From: an uncultured Paraburkholderia sp.
GTDB taxonomy: Bacteria > Pseudomonadota > Gammaproteobacteria > Burkholderiales > Burkholderiaceae
NCBI GenBank assembly: GCA_937917025.1
Contig: CALFSF010000607.1
Span: forward strand, 1 to 7,907
Direction of reading: 5' to 3'
DNA length: 7,907 bases
Each line of letters starts with the position of its first letter. The first letter of the stretch is position 1. The notes below the pieces were generated by a model, which saw nothing but the letters and a program-made list of their open reading frames with translations, was not told the origin of the DNA and searched no databases. The position numbers and the translations under genes were made by a program. Shown piece after piece: positions 1 to 5,273 of the stretch.

Positions 1-573
1 CGTGCCGATCTTCAGGTTGTGCTCCTGCGCGAACGCGATGAGGTCGGGCAGACGCGCCATCGTGCCGTCGTCCTTGATGATCTCGCAGATCACCGCGGCG
101 GGCGTGAGGCCCGCGAGCGCCGTGAAATCGCAACCGGCTTCGGTGTGACCGGCGCGCACCAGTACGCCGCCGGGCTGCGCCATGATCGGGAACACGTGGC
201 CCGGCTGCACGATGTGCTCGGCGCGGGCGTCATGCGCGACGGCCGCGGCGATCGTGCGCGCGCGGTCGGCGGCGGAAATGCCGGTTGTCACGCCTTCGGC
301 CGCTTCGATGCTGACCGTGAACGCCGTGCCGTACTGCGTGCCGTTGCGATATGTCATGAGCGGCAGGTTGAGCTGTTTGCAGCGCTCCTGCGTGAGCGTC
401 AGACAGATCAGCCCACGACCGTAGCGTGCCATGAAATTGATCGCTTCCGGCGTGATGAATTCGGCGGCGATCACGAGATCGCCCTCGTTTTCGCGGTCTT
501 CTTCGTCGACGAGAATCACCATCCGGCCGGCCTTCAGTTCGGCGATGATCTCAAGAGTGGAGGCGAGCGTCAT
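1..573 (-). CDS. ribB: 3,4-dihydroxy-2-butanone 4-phosphate synthase (RibB, or RibB part of RibBA), 3' end missing
   Basis: Converts ribulose 5-phosphate to 3,4-dihydroxy-2-butanone 4-phosphate plus formate, the four-carbon branch of riboflavin synthesis, in the cytoplasm. The 191 visible residues follow the family from end to end: MVILVDEEDREN at about 18-29 (acidic metal/substrate loop), FMARYGRGLICL at about 47-58, TYRNGTQYGTAFTVSIEA at 74-91, GVTTGISAADRA at 94-105, the QPGHVFP segment at 123-129 and the catalytic RAGHTEAGCD at 140-149. The ATG at 573 gives the usual N-terminus MTLAST; no strong Shine-Dalgarno precedes it. E. coli RibB is about 217 residues, so only a short tail is missing if the protein is monofunctional. 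Many beta-proteobacteria carry the bifunctional RibBA with a GTP cyclohydrolase II domain after this point, and the window ends too early to decide. The gene lies downstream of two minus-strand genes of unknown function but is separated from them by a structured 185-nt gap. I see no FMN riboswitch upstream. Confidence 0.95.
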   Translation of the reverse strand, partial: MTLASTLEIIAELKAGRMVILVDEEDRENEGDLVIAAEFITPEAINFMARYGRGLICLTLTQERCKQLNLPLMTYRNGTQYGTAFTVSIEAAEGVTTGISAADRARTIAAAVAHDARAEHIVQPGHVFPIMAQPGGVLVRAGHTEAGCDFTALAGLTPAAVICEIIKDDGTMARLPDLIAFAQEHNLKIGT

Positions 574-600
574 GTTGGCGAGATTGTCAGGAAAGCGCGT

Positions 601-606
601 ATTTTA
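601..606 (-). promoter_or_regulatory. Possible -10 box for ribB
   Basis: Reading the minus strand, TAAAAT lies about 27 bases before the ribB ATG, which would give a leader of roughly 20 nt. No TTGACA-like -35 is present at 16-18 bases upstream (the sequence there is GC-rich), so this rests on the -10 match and position alone. Confidence 0.35.
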
Positions 607-653
607 CGCCACGCGAGCCCCCGCGTCGCTTCGGCCGGACGGGCCACGCCATC

Positions 654-693
654 TGGCCAGGTTTACGCGGGTCGCGCACCTGCAACCTGGCCA
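654..693. other. Long imperfect stem-loop between the unknown gene and ribB
   Basis: TGGCCAGGTT (654-663) and AACCTGGCCA (684-693) are a perfect 10-bp inverted repeat. Inside it, GCGGGT (667-672) can pair with ACCTGC (678-683) with one G-U pair, leaving a 3-nt bulge (664-666) and a 5-nt loop. The total is about 16 pairs in 40 nt. There is no T-run on either side, so it is not a textbook intrinsic terminator. It lies 3' of the 200-aa minus-strand gene and upstream of the putative ribB -10 box. It could end or protect the upstream mRNA, or be a protein-binding site. Confidence 0.6.
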
Positions 694-758
694 TCCGGCC
701 GACTGCCGCCGGTACGCGCACGGCGCTATTCTCGAACCTGGAAAATCGGGAAAGGAGA

Positions 759-1361
759 TTACGTATGCGTGTCGGGATTTGCCGCGCCGGGCCGGTTGAG
801 CACCTGGCCGGGTTCGCGCCAGTTGGGCTCGCTGCCCATGAACCGGTCGAAGTACGCGATCGCGAGGCTCGGCTCCTCGACGATGTTTTCGCGAAACGAC
901 TGCCACACGTCGCGCTGCGAGAGCGCGTCGGCCGGCTGGACCTCGAGCGCGCACTCTTCGCGCATGACGTGCTTGAGCGTGCCGATGCAAAACCAGGTGA
1001 GCAGGTAGCCCACCGGCCACCAGCTGGCGATATCGTCCTTCGCGGGTTGCAGGTGCGGGGAGGGTTCCGTGCTCACGTGAACAGCCTTGTCGCGCAGCAG
1101 GTCGCGCAGCAGCAGGCCGAACGCGAACTGGAAGTAGTCGGGTGCGTTCCGCCTGCGGTAGCCGGCGTGGTGCGAGACCACGTCGAGCCACGCGAAAAAC
1201 GCGTCGGTGAACCGGCGGTCGTCGATTTCGATGCGCACGCCGTGCCGCTCGCGATATTCGTCGCAACATTGCTGCAACAACTGGCGGCAAAGGGTGAGTT
1301 TGCGCACGCGGTCCCACGTGCCGGCTTCGCGGGTGTGAATGCTGCTGAGCGGCTGGCCCAT
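759..1361 (-). CDS. Protein of unknown function, 200 aa
   Basis: I do not recognise this protein. The ATG at 1361 is preceded by GGGAG (1367-1371 on the minus strand) with 5-nt spacing, which decides the start over the TTG one codon earlier. The product looks like a real soluble protein. It is rich in aromatic residues and has alternating charged and hydrophobic helical stretches: residues 51-92 (FTDAFFAWLD... to ...LLLRDLLRDK) and a more hydrophobic stretch at about 112-133 (ASWWPVGYLLTWFCIGTLKH). That stretch contains basic residues and is short, so a membrane segment is possible but not convincing. There is a Cys pair at 32-33 and no signal peptide. The tail (181-200) is Pro/Asn-rich. It starts 43 nt after the end of the 285-aa gene on the same strand, so the two are probably co-transcribed. 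The opposite strand has an open frame here, judged a shadow. Confidence 0.7.
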   Translation of the reverse strand: MGQPLSSIHTREAGTWDRVRKLTLCRQLLQQCCDEYRERHGVRIEIDDRRFTDAFFAWLDVVSHHAGYRRRNAPDYFQFAFGLLLRDLLRDKAVHVSTEPSPHLQPAKDDIASWWPVGYLLTWFCIGTLKHVMREECALEVQPADALSQRDVWQSFRENIVEEPSLAIAYFDRFMGSEPNWREPGQVLNRPGAANPDTHT

Positions 1362-1404
1362 CAAGGCTCCCGTTCACGCGCGCACGGATTGCGCGCGCAG
1401 GTTT

Positions 1405-2262
1405 TTAGCAAAGGTGCGTGACGACATGTTCGATTTCGTCGCTCAATGCCTCGAGCGGTTCGCGTTCCTTCAGCGCGCGGCGGAACGCGGCTTCGCGGGC
1501 GCCGGTCACGTCGGCGAAAAAGTGCATCACGGCGTCCGGTTCGGTCACGAGCCCGGCGGGGCAGATGTCTTTTGCGAGCGAGGCGATCGTGAGCATCAGG
1601 AACACGTATGCGTTCGGCTCGGTCACGAGCCACCAGGGCGCGCTGGCATCGGGAAGGACATCGAAGCGCGTGCTGCGGATCGGCTGCTGGTCGATCAGCG
1701 AAAGGACGAGTTGCGCGCCCACGCGGCACAGCGCGCTACGCGAAGTCGCGGCATCGGCGCAAACCGGGGTCAACTGCGTGCCGGGTGCGTGGCACGACGC
1801 GTTCAGGGACTCGAACGCGCTGCTGATGCGATGTTCGAAGATGAGTACGTCGGTGGCGCCGCACTGCATGATCATGCGTTTGGCGGCCGCGTAGTACGTC
1901 GTCGAAAACCTGCGCAACGTTTTCGCCTGATTGCCCGGCTGGCTGAGATAGCCCGTCAGCGCATCGAGCGGAACCGGCGACTTCCAGTGATCCTGAAGCG
2001 GCGGCACGGCGTGGCCGGCAAACGACTCGGCGGTTTCGATCAGGCCATCGGCGAGTTGCGCGACGGACTCCAGCGAGAGATGCGAGGGTGCCCGGGAAGT
2101 TTGCGTGGCAGGCGAGCGTGTCGTGACGGGCCGGTCGCTCTTGATCGGTCCGGGCACATTGCGTGCCGCATAACGAAGCTGACGCGCACAATCTCTCAGT
2201 GCGAGCCCCAGTTGGCTGATGTCGCGGCCTAGGTGCTGCGGCAAGGGCGATTTCGACTCCAT
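1405..2262 (-). CDS. Protein of unknown function, 285 aa
   Basis: I do not recognise this protein. The reading frame stays open upstream to 2337, but that extension would cross the candidate -10 box (2293-2298) and the regulator's ribosome binding site. I therefore choose the ATG at 2262 (MESKSPLPQH), which has a weak AGAGA 5 nt upstream. Residues 1-35 look helical and basic. Residues 36-63 are a Pro/Ser/Thr-rich linker. From about 64 to the end there is a mainly alpha-helical domain with conserved-looking aromatic stretches (FSTTYYAAAKRM at 119-130, APWWLVTEPNAYVFLML at 208-224, AVMHFFADV at 244-252). Seven cysteines are scattered without a metal-binding pattern. LVTEP occurs twice (212-216 and 238-242). 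No signal peptide is seen. It is divergent from the SorC-type regulator and probably forms a two-gene unit with the 200-aa gene downstream. A role as stress, export or sensory factor cannot be read from the sequence. Confidence 0.72.
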   Translation of the reverse strand: MESKSPLPQHLGRDISQLGLALRDCARQLRYAARNVPGPIKSDRPVTTRSPATQTSRAPSHLSLESVAQLADGLIETAESFAGHAVPPLQDHWKSPVPLDALTGYLSQPGNQAKTLRRFSTTYYAAAKRMIMQCGATDVLIFEHRISSAFESLNASCHAPGTQLTPVCADAATSRSALCRVGAQLVLSLIDQQPIRSTRFDVLPDASAPWWLVTEPNAYVFLMLTIASLAKDICPAGLVTEPDAVMHFFADVTGAREAAFRRALKEREPLEALSDEIEHVVTHLC

Positions 2263-2292
2263 GGGCGTCTCTGGGTTGCAACATTTGAAGTT

Positions 2293-2301
2293 AAGATAGC
2301 A
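2293..2301 (-). promoter_or_regulatory. Extended -10 promoter of the 285-aa unknown gene
   Basis: On the minus strand TGCTATCTT forms an extended -10 (TGN followed by TATCTT, the hexamer at 2298-2293), about 31 nt before the chosen ATG at 2262. A -35 is not clear, as expected for an extended -10 promoter. TGAACA (2311-2306) lies 4 nt upstream of the TG. The same box and -10 arrangement recurs at the operon promoter near 3752-3769. Confidence 0.45.
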
Positions 2302-2308
2302 CAAGTGT

Positions 2309-2324
2309 TCAGTCGCAAGACTGA
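2309..2324. promoter_or_regulatory. Inverted repeat / GNRA-capped hairpin upstream of the regulator gene
   Basis: TCAGTC-GCAA-GACTGA is a perfect 6-bp inverted repeat with a 4-base centre. As DNA it overlaps the -35 zone of the divergent minus-strand promoter and lies 24 bp before the regulator start, a plausible autoregulatory operator. As RNA it would form a hairpin capped by a GCAA (GNRA) tetraloop, 13 nt upstream of the regulator's AGGAG. Both readings are inference; the symmetry itself is directly visible. Confidence 0.5.
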
Positions 2325-2337
2325 CTTTATTCATCAT

Positions 2338-2342
2338 AGGAG
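2338..2342 (+). promoter_or_regulatory. Ribosome binding site that fixes the TTG start of the SorC-type regulator
   Basis: AGGAG lies 6 nt before TTG 2349. The next in-frame ATG is codon 29, inside the helix-turn-helix, so the TTG is the credible start. Confidence 0.8.
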
Positions 2343-2348
2343 CCGAGC

Positions 2349-3347
2349 TTGGCGAAAGCGAGTATTGCCCCTGAGCCGATCGAAAGCGACGAGCAGAATC
2401 CCGCGCGCCGGTTGCGCCTGCGCGCGGCGTGGATGTACTTCGTCGAGGAGATGACGCAGAACGAAATCGCCCTGAAACTCGGCGTTGGACGGGTGACGGT
2501 GGTGCGGTTGCTCGCCGCCGCGCGCGAGCGCAACGAGGTGAAGATTTCGATCGGCGACCGTCTCGCCGAATGCGTCGAGGCGGAGCGTCTGCTTGAAAAG
2601 CGCTTCGGCGTCGGCGAGGTCATCGTCGTGCCGCTGTCGTCGCGCGGCGCGGATGCCACGGGGCCGGTGAGCGCGGCGACGGGCGCCTATGTGTCGTCGC
2701 TCGTGCGGCCCAACCTGCGTATCGGTGTGGGCTGGGGGCGCACGCTCGTCAGTTCGCTCGCGTTCATGAACGAGCGCACGGTCGATGACGTCTCGGTGGT
2801 GTCGCTGCTCGGCGGCATCATGAAGGCGCGCAAGTTCAATCCGGCCGAATTCGCGTGGCGCTTTGCATCGCTCTATCAGGCGGATTGCTATCTGATGACC
2901 GCGCCGCTCGTCGTCGACAGCGCGGCCACGCGCGAAGCCCTGATCGAGCGATGCGGGCTCGGCGATATCTTCGAGCTCGCGAAATCGCTGGATGCGGTCG
3001 TGCTCAGCGCGGCGGGGACCGGGCCGGACGCGACGTCGCATCAGTCGAAGTTCATCAGCAATGCGGATCGCGCGTCGGTCATCAAGGCGGGCGCGGTCGG
3101 CGACGTGCTGTTCAACTTTTTCGACGCGAACGGTGAACTCGTCGATCATCCGATCAACGAGCGCGTGATGTCGGTGCCGCTCGACATCATCAAGAAAGTG
3201 CCGGTGCGCGTGCTGGCAGCGGGCGGGGCGAGCAAGGTGCAGGCGCTGGCCGGTGCCTTGAAGCTGCTGAAACCCACGGTCCTCATCACCGACGAGTACA
3301 CCGCAAAAGACGTGCTCAAACTCGCAGGCCCGGACGGGATCGCGTAG
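2349..3347 (+). CDS. SorC/DeoR-family sugar-binding transcriptional regulator, TTG start
   Basis: A 332-residue DNA-binding regulator of the SorC family, which usually acts as a tetramer whose effector is a phosphorylated sugar or polyol. Residues about 25-63 form the helix-turn-helix (AAWMYFVEEMTQNEIALKLG, then VGRVTVVRLLAAARE), typical of SorC members such as EryD- and SorC-like proteins. Residues 64-332 are the effector domain related to sugar-phosphate isomerases. Visible motifs are IGVGWGRTL at 125-133 (phosphate-binding loop), SLLGG at 152-156, GAVGDVLFNFFDANG at 248-262, LAAGGASK at 289-296 and LITDEYTA at 312-319. The length matches the family (about 310-330). It is preceded by AGGAG and starts with TTG. 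It is divergent from an unknown gene and lies 513 nt upstream of the oxidoreductase/dehydrogenase operon in the same orientation, so it probably controls that operon and itself. Whether it represses or activates, and the effector, cannot be read here. Confidence 0.93.
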   Translation: MAKASIAPEPIESDEQNPARRLRLRAAWMYFVEEMTQNEIALKLGVGRVTVVRLLAAARERNEVKISIGDRLAECVEAERLLEKRFGVGEVIVVPLSSRGADATGPVSAATGAYVSSLVRPNLRIGVGWGRTLVSSLAFMNERTVDDVSVVSLLGGIMKARKFNPAEFAWRFASLYQADCYLMTAPLVVDSAATREALIERCGLGDIFELAKSLDAVVLSAAGTGPDATSHQSKFISNADRASVIKAGAVGDVLFNFFDANGELVDHPINERVMSVPLDIIKKVPVRVLAAGGASKVQALAGALKLLKPTVLITDEYTAKDVLKLAGPDGIA

Positions 3348-3693
3348 TTCGCGCGCGTCCGGCGGCTGGATCGGCGGCTTTTCCTGGATCGAGTCTTGCC
3401 GGGACCGCTTTCGCGGATAGCGATGCGGAGCAGCCGTCGCAATTAAACGGCGCGGTACGTCCCGATCCCGCCCCGCTTGCCATTCCTTCGCTTTCATCGC
3501 GCGGAGTTAACCAGACGCGCGCGCGCCGCATCCCGCATCCCGCATCAGTTCCCGATTTTCCCCCCGCGACATCCCCTCGCACACGCCCGCCCGACGCGCC
3601 AATTCGCGCAGATGAACCATCAACGCGGCGATCGCCTCGCGTCCGCCAGCATCCGTCCTTTCTCCTTCAGCCTGTCTCGATCCCGTCGGTCCA

Positions 3694-3710
3694 GGGGTAA
3701 GTCCTACCCC
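3694..3710. promoter_or_regulatory. Perfect inverted repeat GGGGTA-N5-TACCCC, candidate activator site
   Basis: GGGGTA (3694-3699) and TACCCC (3705-3710) are exact inverted copies around AGTCC. The centre lies about 74 bp upstream of the predicted transcription start (about 3776), a usual distance for an activator. GTA...TAC symmetry is common for LuxR/NarL-type response regulators, but assigning it to one is inference; it could also be a SorC-family operator. Confidence 0.45.
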
Positions 3711-3739
3711 CAAAACCAGCGTTTTCGCCCAATCCGGCC

Positions 3740-3769
3740 TTGGTCTTTTAGTGAACATACTGCTATTCT
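3740..3769 (+). promoter_or_regulatory. Promoter of the SAF-oxidoreductase/dehydrogenase operon
   Basis: TGCTATTCT (3761-3769) is an extended -10. A weak -35, TTGGTC, lies at 3740-3745 with an 18-bp spacer. Transcription would begin near 3776, giving a leader of about 85 nt before ATG 3861. TGAACA (3752-3757) lies 3 nt upstream of the extended -10 and within the spacer, where a bound regulator would compete with RNA polymerase. The region is locally AT-rich compared with its surroundings. Confidence 0.55.
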
Positions 3770-3823
3770 AAAATACATAAGTTCTGTCGTGGCCGTCATA
3801 GACGAAAGTCCTCGAACACTTCC

Positions 3824-3838
3824 CGCGCGTTTCGCGCG
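3824..3838 (+). other. GC-rich hairpin in the operon leader, upstream of the ribosome binding site
   Basis: CGCGCG-TTT-CGCGCG gives a 6-bp all-GC stem, ending 10 nt before GGAGA (3849-3853). It could stabilise the transcript end or keep the ribosome binding site single-stranded. No T-run follows, so termination is unlikely. Confidence 0.45.
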
Positions 3839-3860
3839 CAGCATTTGTGGAGACATGCTC

Positions 3861-5192
3861 ATGCACAACATCACCCCCAGCGGCCTCGCCGCCGACCTCG
3901 AAAAGCGTGCCGCGTCCGGCCGTCCAATCCGTATCGGCCTGATCGGCAGCGGCGAGATGGGCACGGATATCGTCACCCAGGTCCGGCAGATGCACGGCCT
4001 CGAAATCGGCGCGATCGCCGAGTTGCGCACCGAGGCGGCGTGCGCGGCGGTGAAGGTCGCGAACGGCGCCGACGAGGGCTATCGCGTGGTCGACACGCAA
4101 AGTGCGTTGACGCAGGCGATCGAAGCCGGCCACATCGCGATCACCCAGGACGTGAATGCGGTGTGTACGAGCGAGCAGATCGACGTCGTCATCGACGCGA
4201 CCGGCAAGCCCGCGGTCGGCGCGCAGATCGGTCTTGTCGCGATGGAGCACGGCAAGCATCTGGTGATGATGAACGTCGAGGCGGACGTGACGATCGGCGC
4301 GTACCTGCGTCGCGAGGCGCAGCGGCTTGGCGTCGTGTATTCGCTGGGCGCCGGCGACGAACCCAGTTCGACCATCGAGCTGATCCAGTTCGTGAGCGCG
4401 CTCGGCTATCCGATCGTCGCCGCCGGCAAGGGCAAGAACAATCCGCTCAACATCGAGGCGACGCCAGACGCCTACCTGGAAGAGGCGCGTCGCCGCAACA
4501 TGAACCCGCGCATGCTGGTGGAGTTCGTCGACGGTTCGAAGACGGCCGTCGAGATGGCCGCGATCGGCAACGCAACCGGACTCACGCCGGACGTGCCGGG
4601 CATGCATGGGCCGTCCGCGACGCTCGACCAGTTGCACAAGGTGCTGTGTCCGGTGGAGGACGGCGGGATCCTCTCGCGCAAGGGCGTGGTCGATTACACG
4701 ATCGGCAAGGGCGTGGCGCCGGGGGTGTTCGTCGTCGCCGAGATGGCGCATCCGCGGCTGCGCGAGCGCATGGAGGACCTGCGTCTCGGCGAGGGTCCGT
4801 ACTACACGTTCTATCGCCCGTATCACCTGACGAGCCTCGAAGTGCCGCTGACGTGCGCGCGCGTCGTGCTCTACGGCCGCGCCGACATGGAGCCGCTGCC
4901 GGTGCCGGTCGTCGAGGTCTGCGCGGTGGCGAAGAAGGATCTGCAGCCGGGCGAGCGGCTCGATGCGATCGGCGAATACACGTATCGCGCGTGGGCGATG
5001 TCGGTGGGCGACGCGCGCGCGCAGGACGCGGTGCCGTGCGGGCTGATCGAGAACGGCCGCGTGACGCAGCCGATCCGGCGCGGCGAGTTGCTCACGTATC
5101 GCAACTGCGCGGTCGATGCCGCGTCGCCAATCGTTGAGTTGCGCCGTCGTCAGGACGAGATGGTGTTTGGTAAAGCCGCCGTCGCTGCGTGA
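3861..5192 (+). CDS. Homoserine-dehydrogenase-like NAD(P)-dependent oxidoreductase with C-terminal SAF domain
   Basis: A 443-residue cytoplasmic oxidoreductase. Residues about 23-150 are a Rossmann fold: RIGLIGSGEMG (24-34) is the dinucleotide-binding loop, IDVVIDATGKP (107-117) follows the second half, and the MMNVEADVTIG stretch (136-146) is typical of this subfamily. Residues 150-340 form the dimer/substrate region, with GAGDEPSS (163-170), GKGKNNPLN (189-197) and PYYTFYRPYHLTSLEVP (313-329). Residues about 350-415 resemble an SAF domain (VEVCAVAKKDLQPGERL..., then GLIENGRVTQPIRRGELLT), a fold also found in altronate dehydratases and sialic acid synthases. Databases often label such proteins homoserine dehydrogenase or, misleadingly, FlgA. 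I chose ATG 3861 because GGAGA lies 7 nt upstream; ATG 3855 would leave only 1 nt. It opens the operon, 81 nt before E1-alpha, so it probably makes or consumes the carbonyl substrate of that complex. The true substrate is unknown to me. Confidence 0.85.
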   Translation: MHNITPSGLAADLEKRAASGRPIRIGLIGSGEMGTDIVTQVRQMHGLEIGAIAELRTEAACAAVKVANGADEGYRVVDTQSALTQAIEAGHIAITQDVNAVCTSEQIDVVIDATGKPAVGAQIGLVAMEHGKHLVMMNVEADVTIGAYLRREAQRLGVVYSLGAGDEPSSTIELIQFVSALGYPIVAAGKGKNNPLNIEATPDAYLEEARRRNMNPRMLVEFVDGSKTAVEMAAIGNATGLTPDVPGMHGPSATLDQLHKVLCPVEDGGILSRKGVVDYTIGKGVAPGVFVVAEMAHPRLRERMEDLRLGEGPYYTFYRPYHLTSLEVPLTCARVVLYGRADMEPLPVPVVEVCAVAKKDLQPGERLDAIGEYTYRAWAMSVGDARAQDAVPCGLIENGRVTQPIRRGELLTYRNCAVDAASPIVELRRRQDEMVFGKAAVAA

Positions 5193-5223
5193 GCGTTGGC
5201 TACACAGCGACCGTTTTGTATGG

Positions 5224-5258
5224 GACCGGAGTAACGCGCTAAAGCGCGAACTCCGGTC
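5224..5258 (+). other. Strong intercistronic stem-loop before the E1-alpha gene
   Basis: GACCGGAG (5224-5231) pairs with CTCCGGTC (5251-5258), extended by T5232-A5250. After a small A-rich internal loop, CGCGC (5235-5239) pairs with GCGCG (5244-5248) around a TAAA loop. The total is about 14 pairs. The ribosome binding site AGGAGA starts 3 nt after the stem and no T-run follows, so it is more likely an mRNA processing or stabilising element, or a translation modulator, than a terminator. Confidence 0.7.
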
Positions 5259-5273
5259 GACAGGAGAAAAAAC

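Larger units (their letters stand above)
3348..3860. other. 513-nt intergenic region with operon promoter and inverted repeats
   Basis: No convincing gene lies here. An open frame continuous with the downstream oxidoreductase exists from 3477, but its translation is Arg/Pro/Ser-rich low-complexity with no start signals. After the regulator stop there is a short CCGC-TTTC-GCGG hairpin (3405-3416) without a T-run, so no clear terminator. A tandem GCATCCC (3528-3534, 3535-3541, then GCATCAG) sits in a C-rich tract. The right end holds an inverted repeat (3694-3710), an extended -10 promoter (3761-3769), a second GAACACTT box (3814-3821), a GC hairpin (3824-3838) and the ribosome binding site GGAGA (3849-3853). 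Confidence 0.7.

Noticed and set aside
574..758. FMN riboswitch upstream of ribB
   Set aside because: The conserved FMN-element segments are not recognisable on the minus strand; only a single long hairpin is present instead of the multi-helix junction.
765..1421. Plus-strand 218-codon frame with a very good AAAGGAG 7 nt before its ATG
   Set aside because: It is antisense to the 200-aa gene, its translation is Arg/Ala/Val-rich as typical for mirror frames of GC-rich genes, and it has no recognisable motif. The Shine-Dalgarno match lies over the 3' end of the minus-strand gene and is probably coincidence.
2263..2337. Longer start for the 285-aa unknown protein (Met codons at 2337 and 2334)
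   Set aside because: It would place the start upstream of its own -10 box and across the regulator's leader; the extra residues look unrelated to the rest.
3405..3416. Terminator after the regulator gene
   Set aside because: Only a 4-bp CCGC/GCGG stem with no following T-run.
3507..3758. Minus-strand 83-codon frame in the intergenic region
   Set aside because: No ribosome binding site, composition like non-coding GC-rich DNA, and it overlaps promoter elements.
3477..3860. N-terminal extension of the SAF oxidoreductase by 128 codons
   Set aside because: The extension is low-complexity, lacks a start signal, contains the inverted repeat and promoter, and the family begins near the Rossmann fold; ATG 3861 has a proper ribosome binding site.
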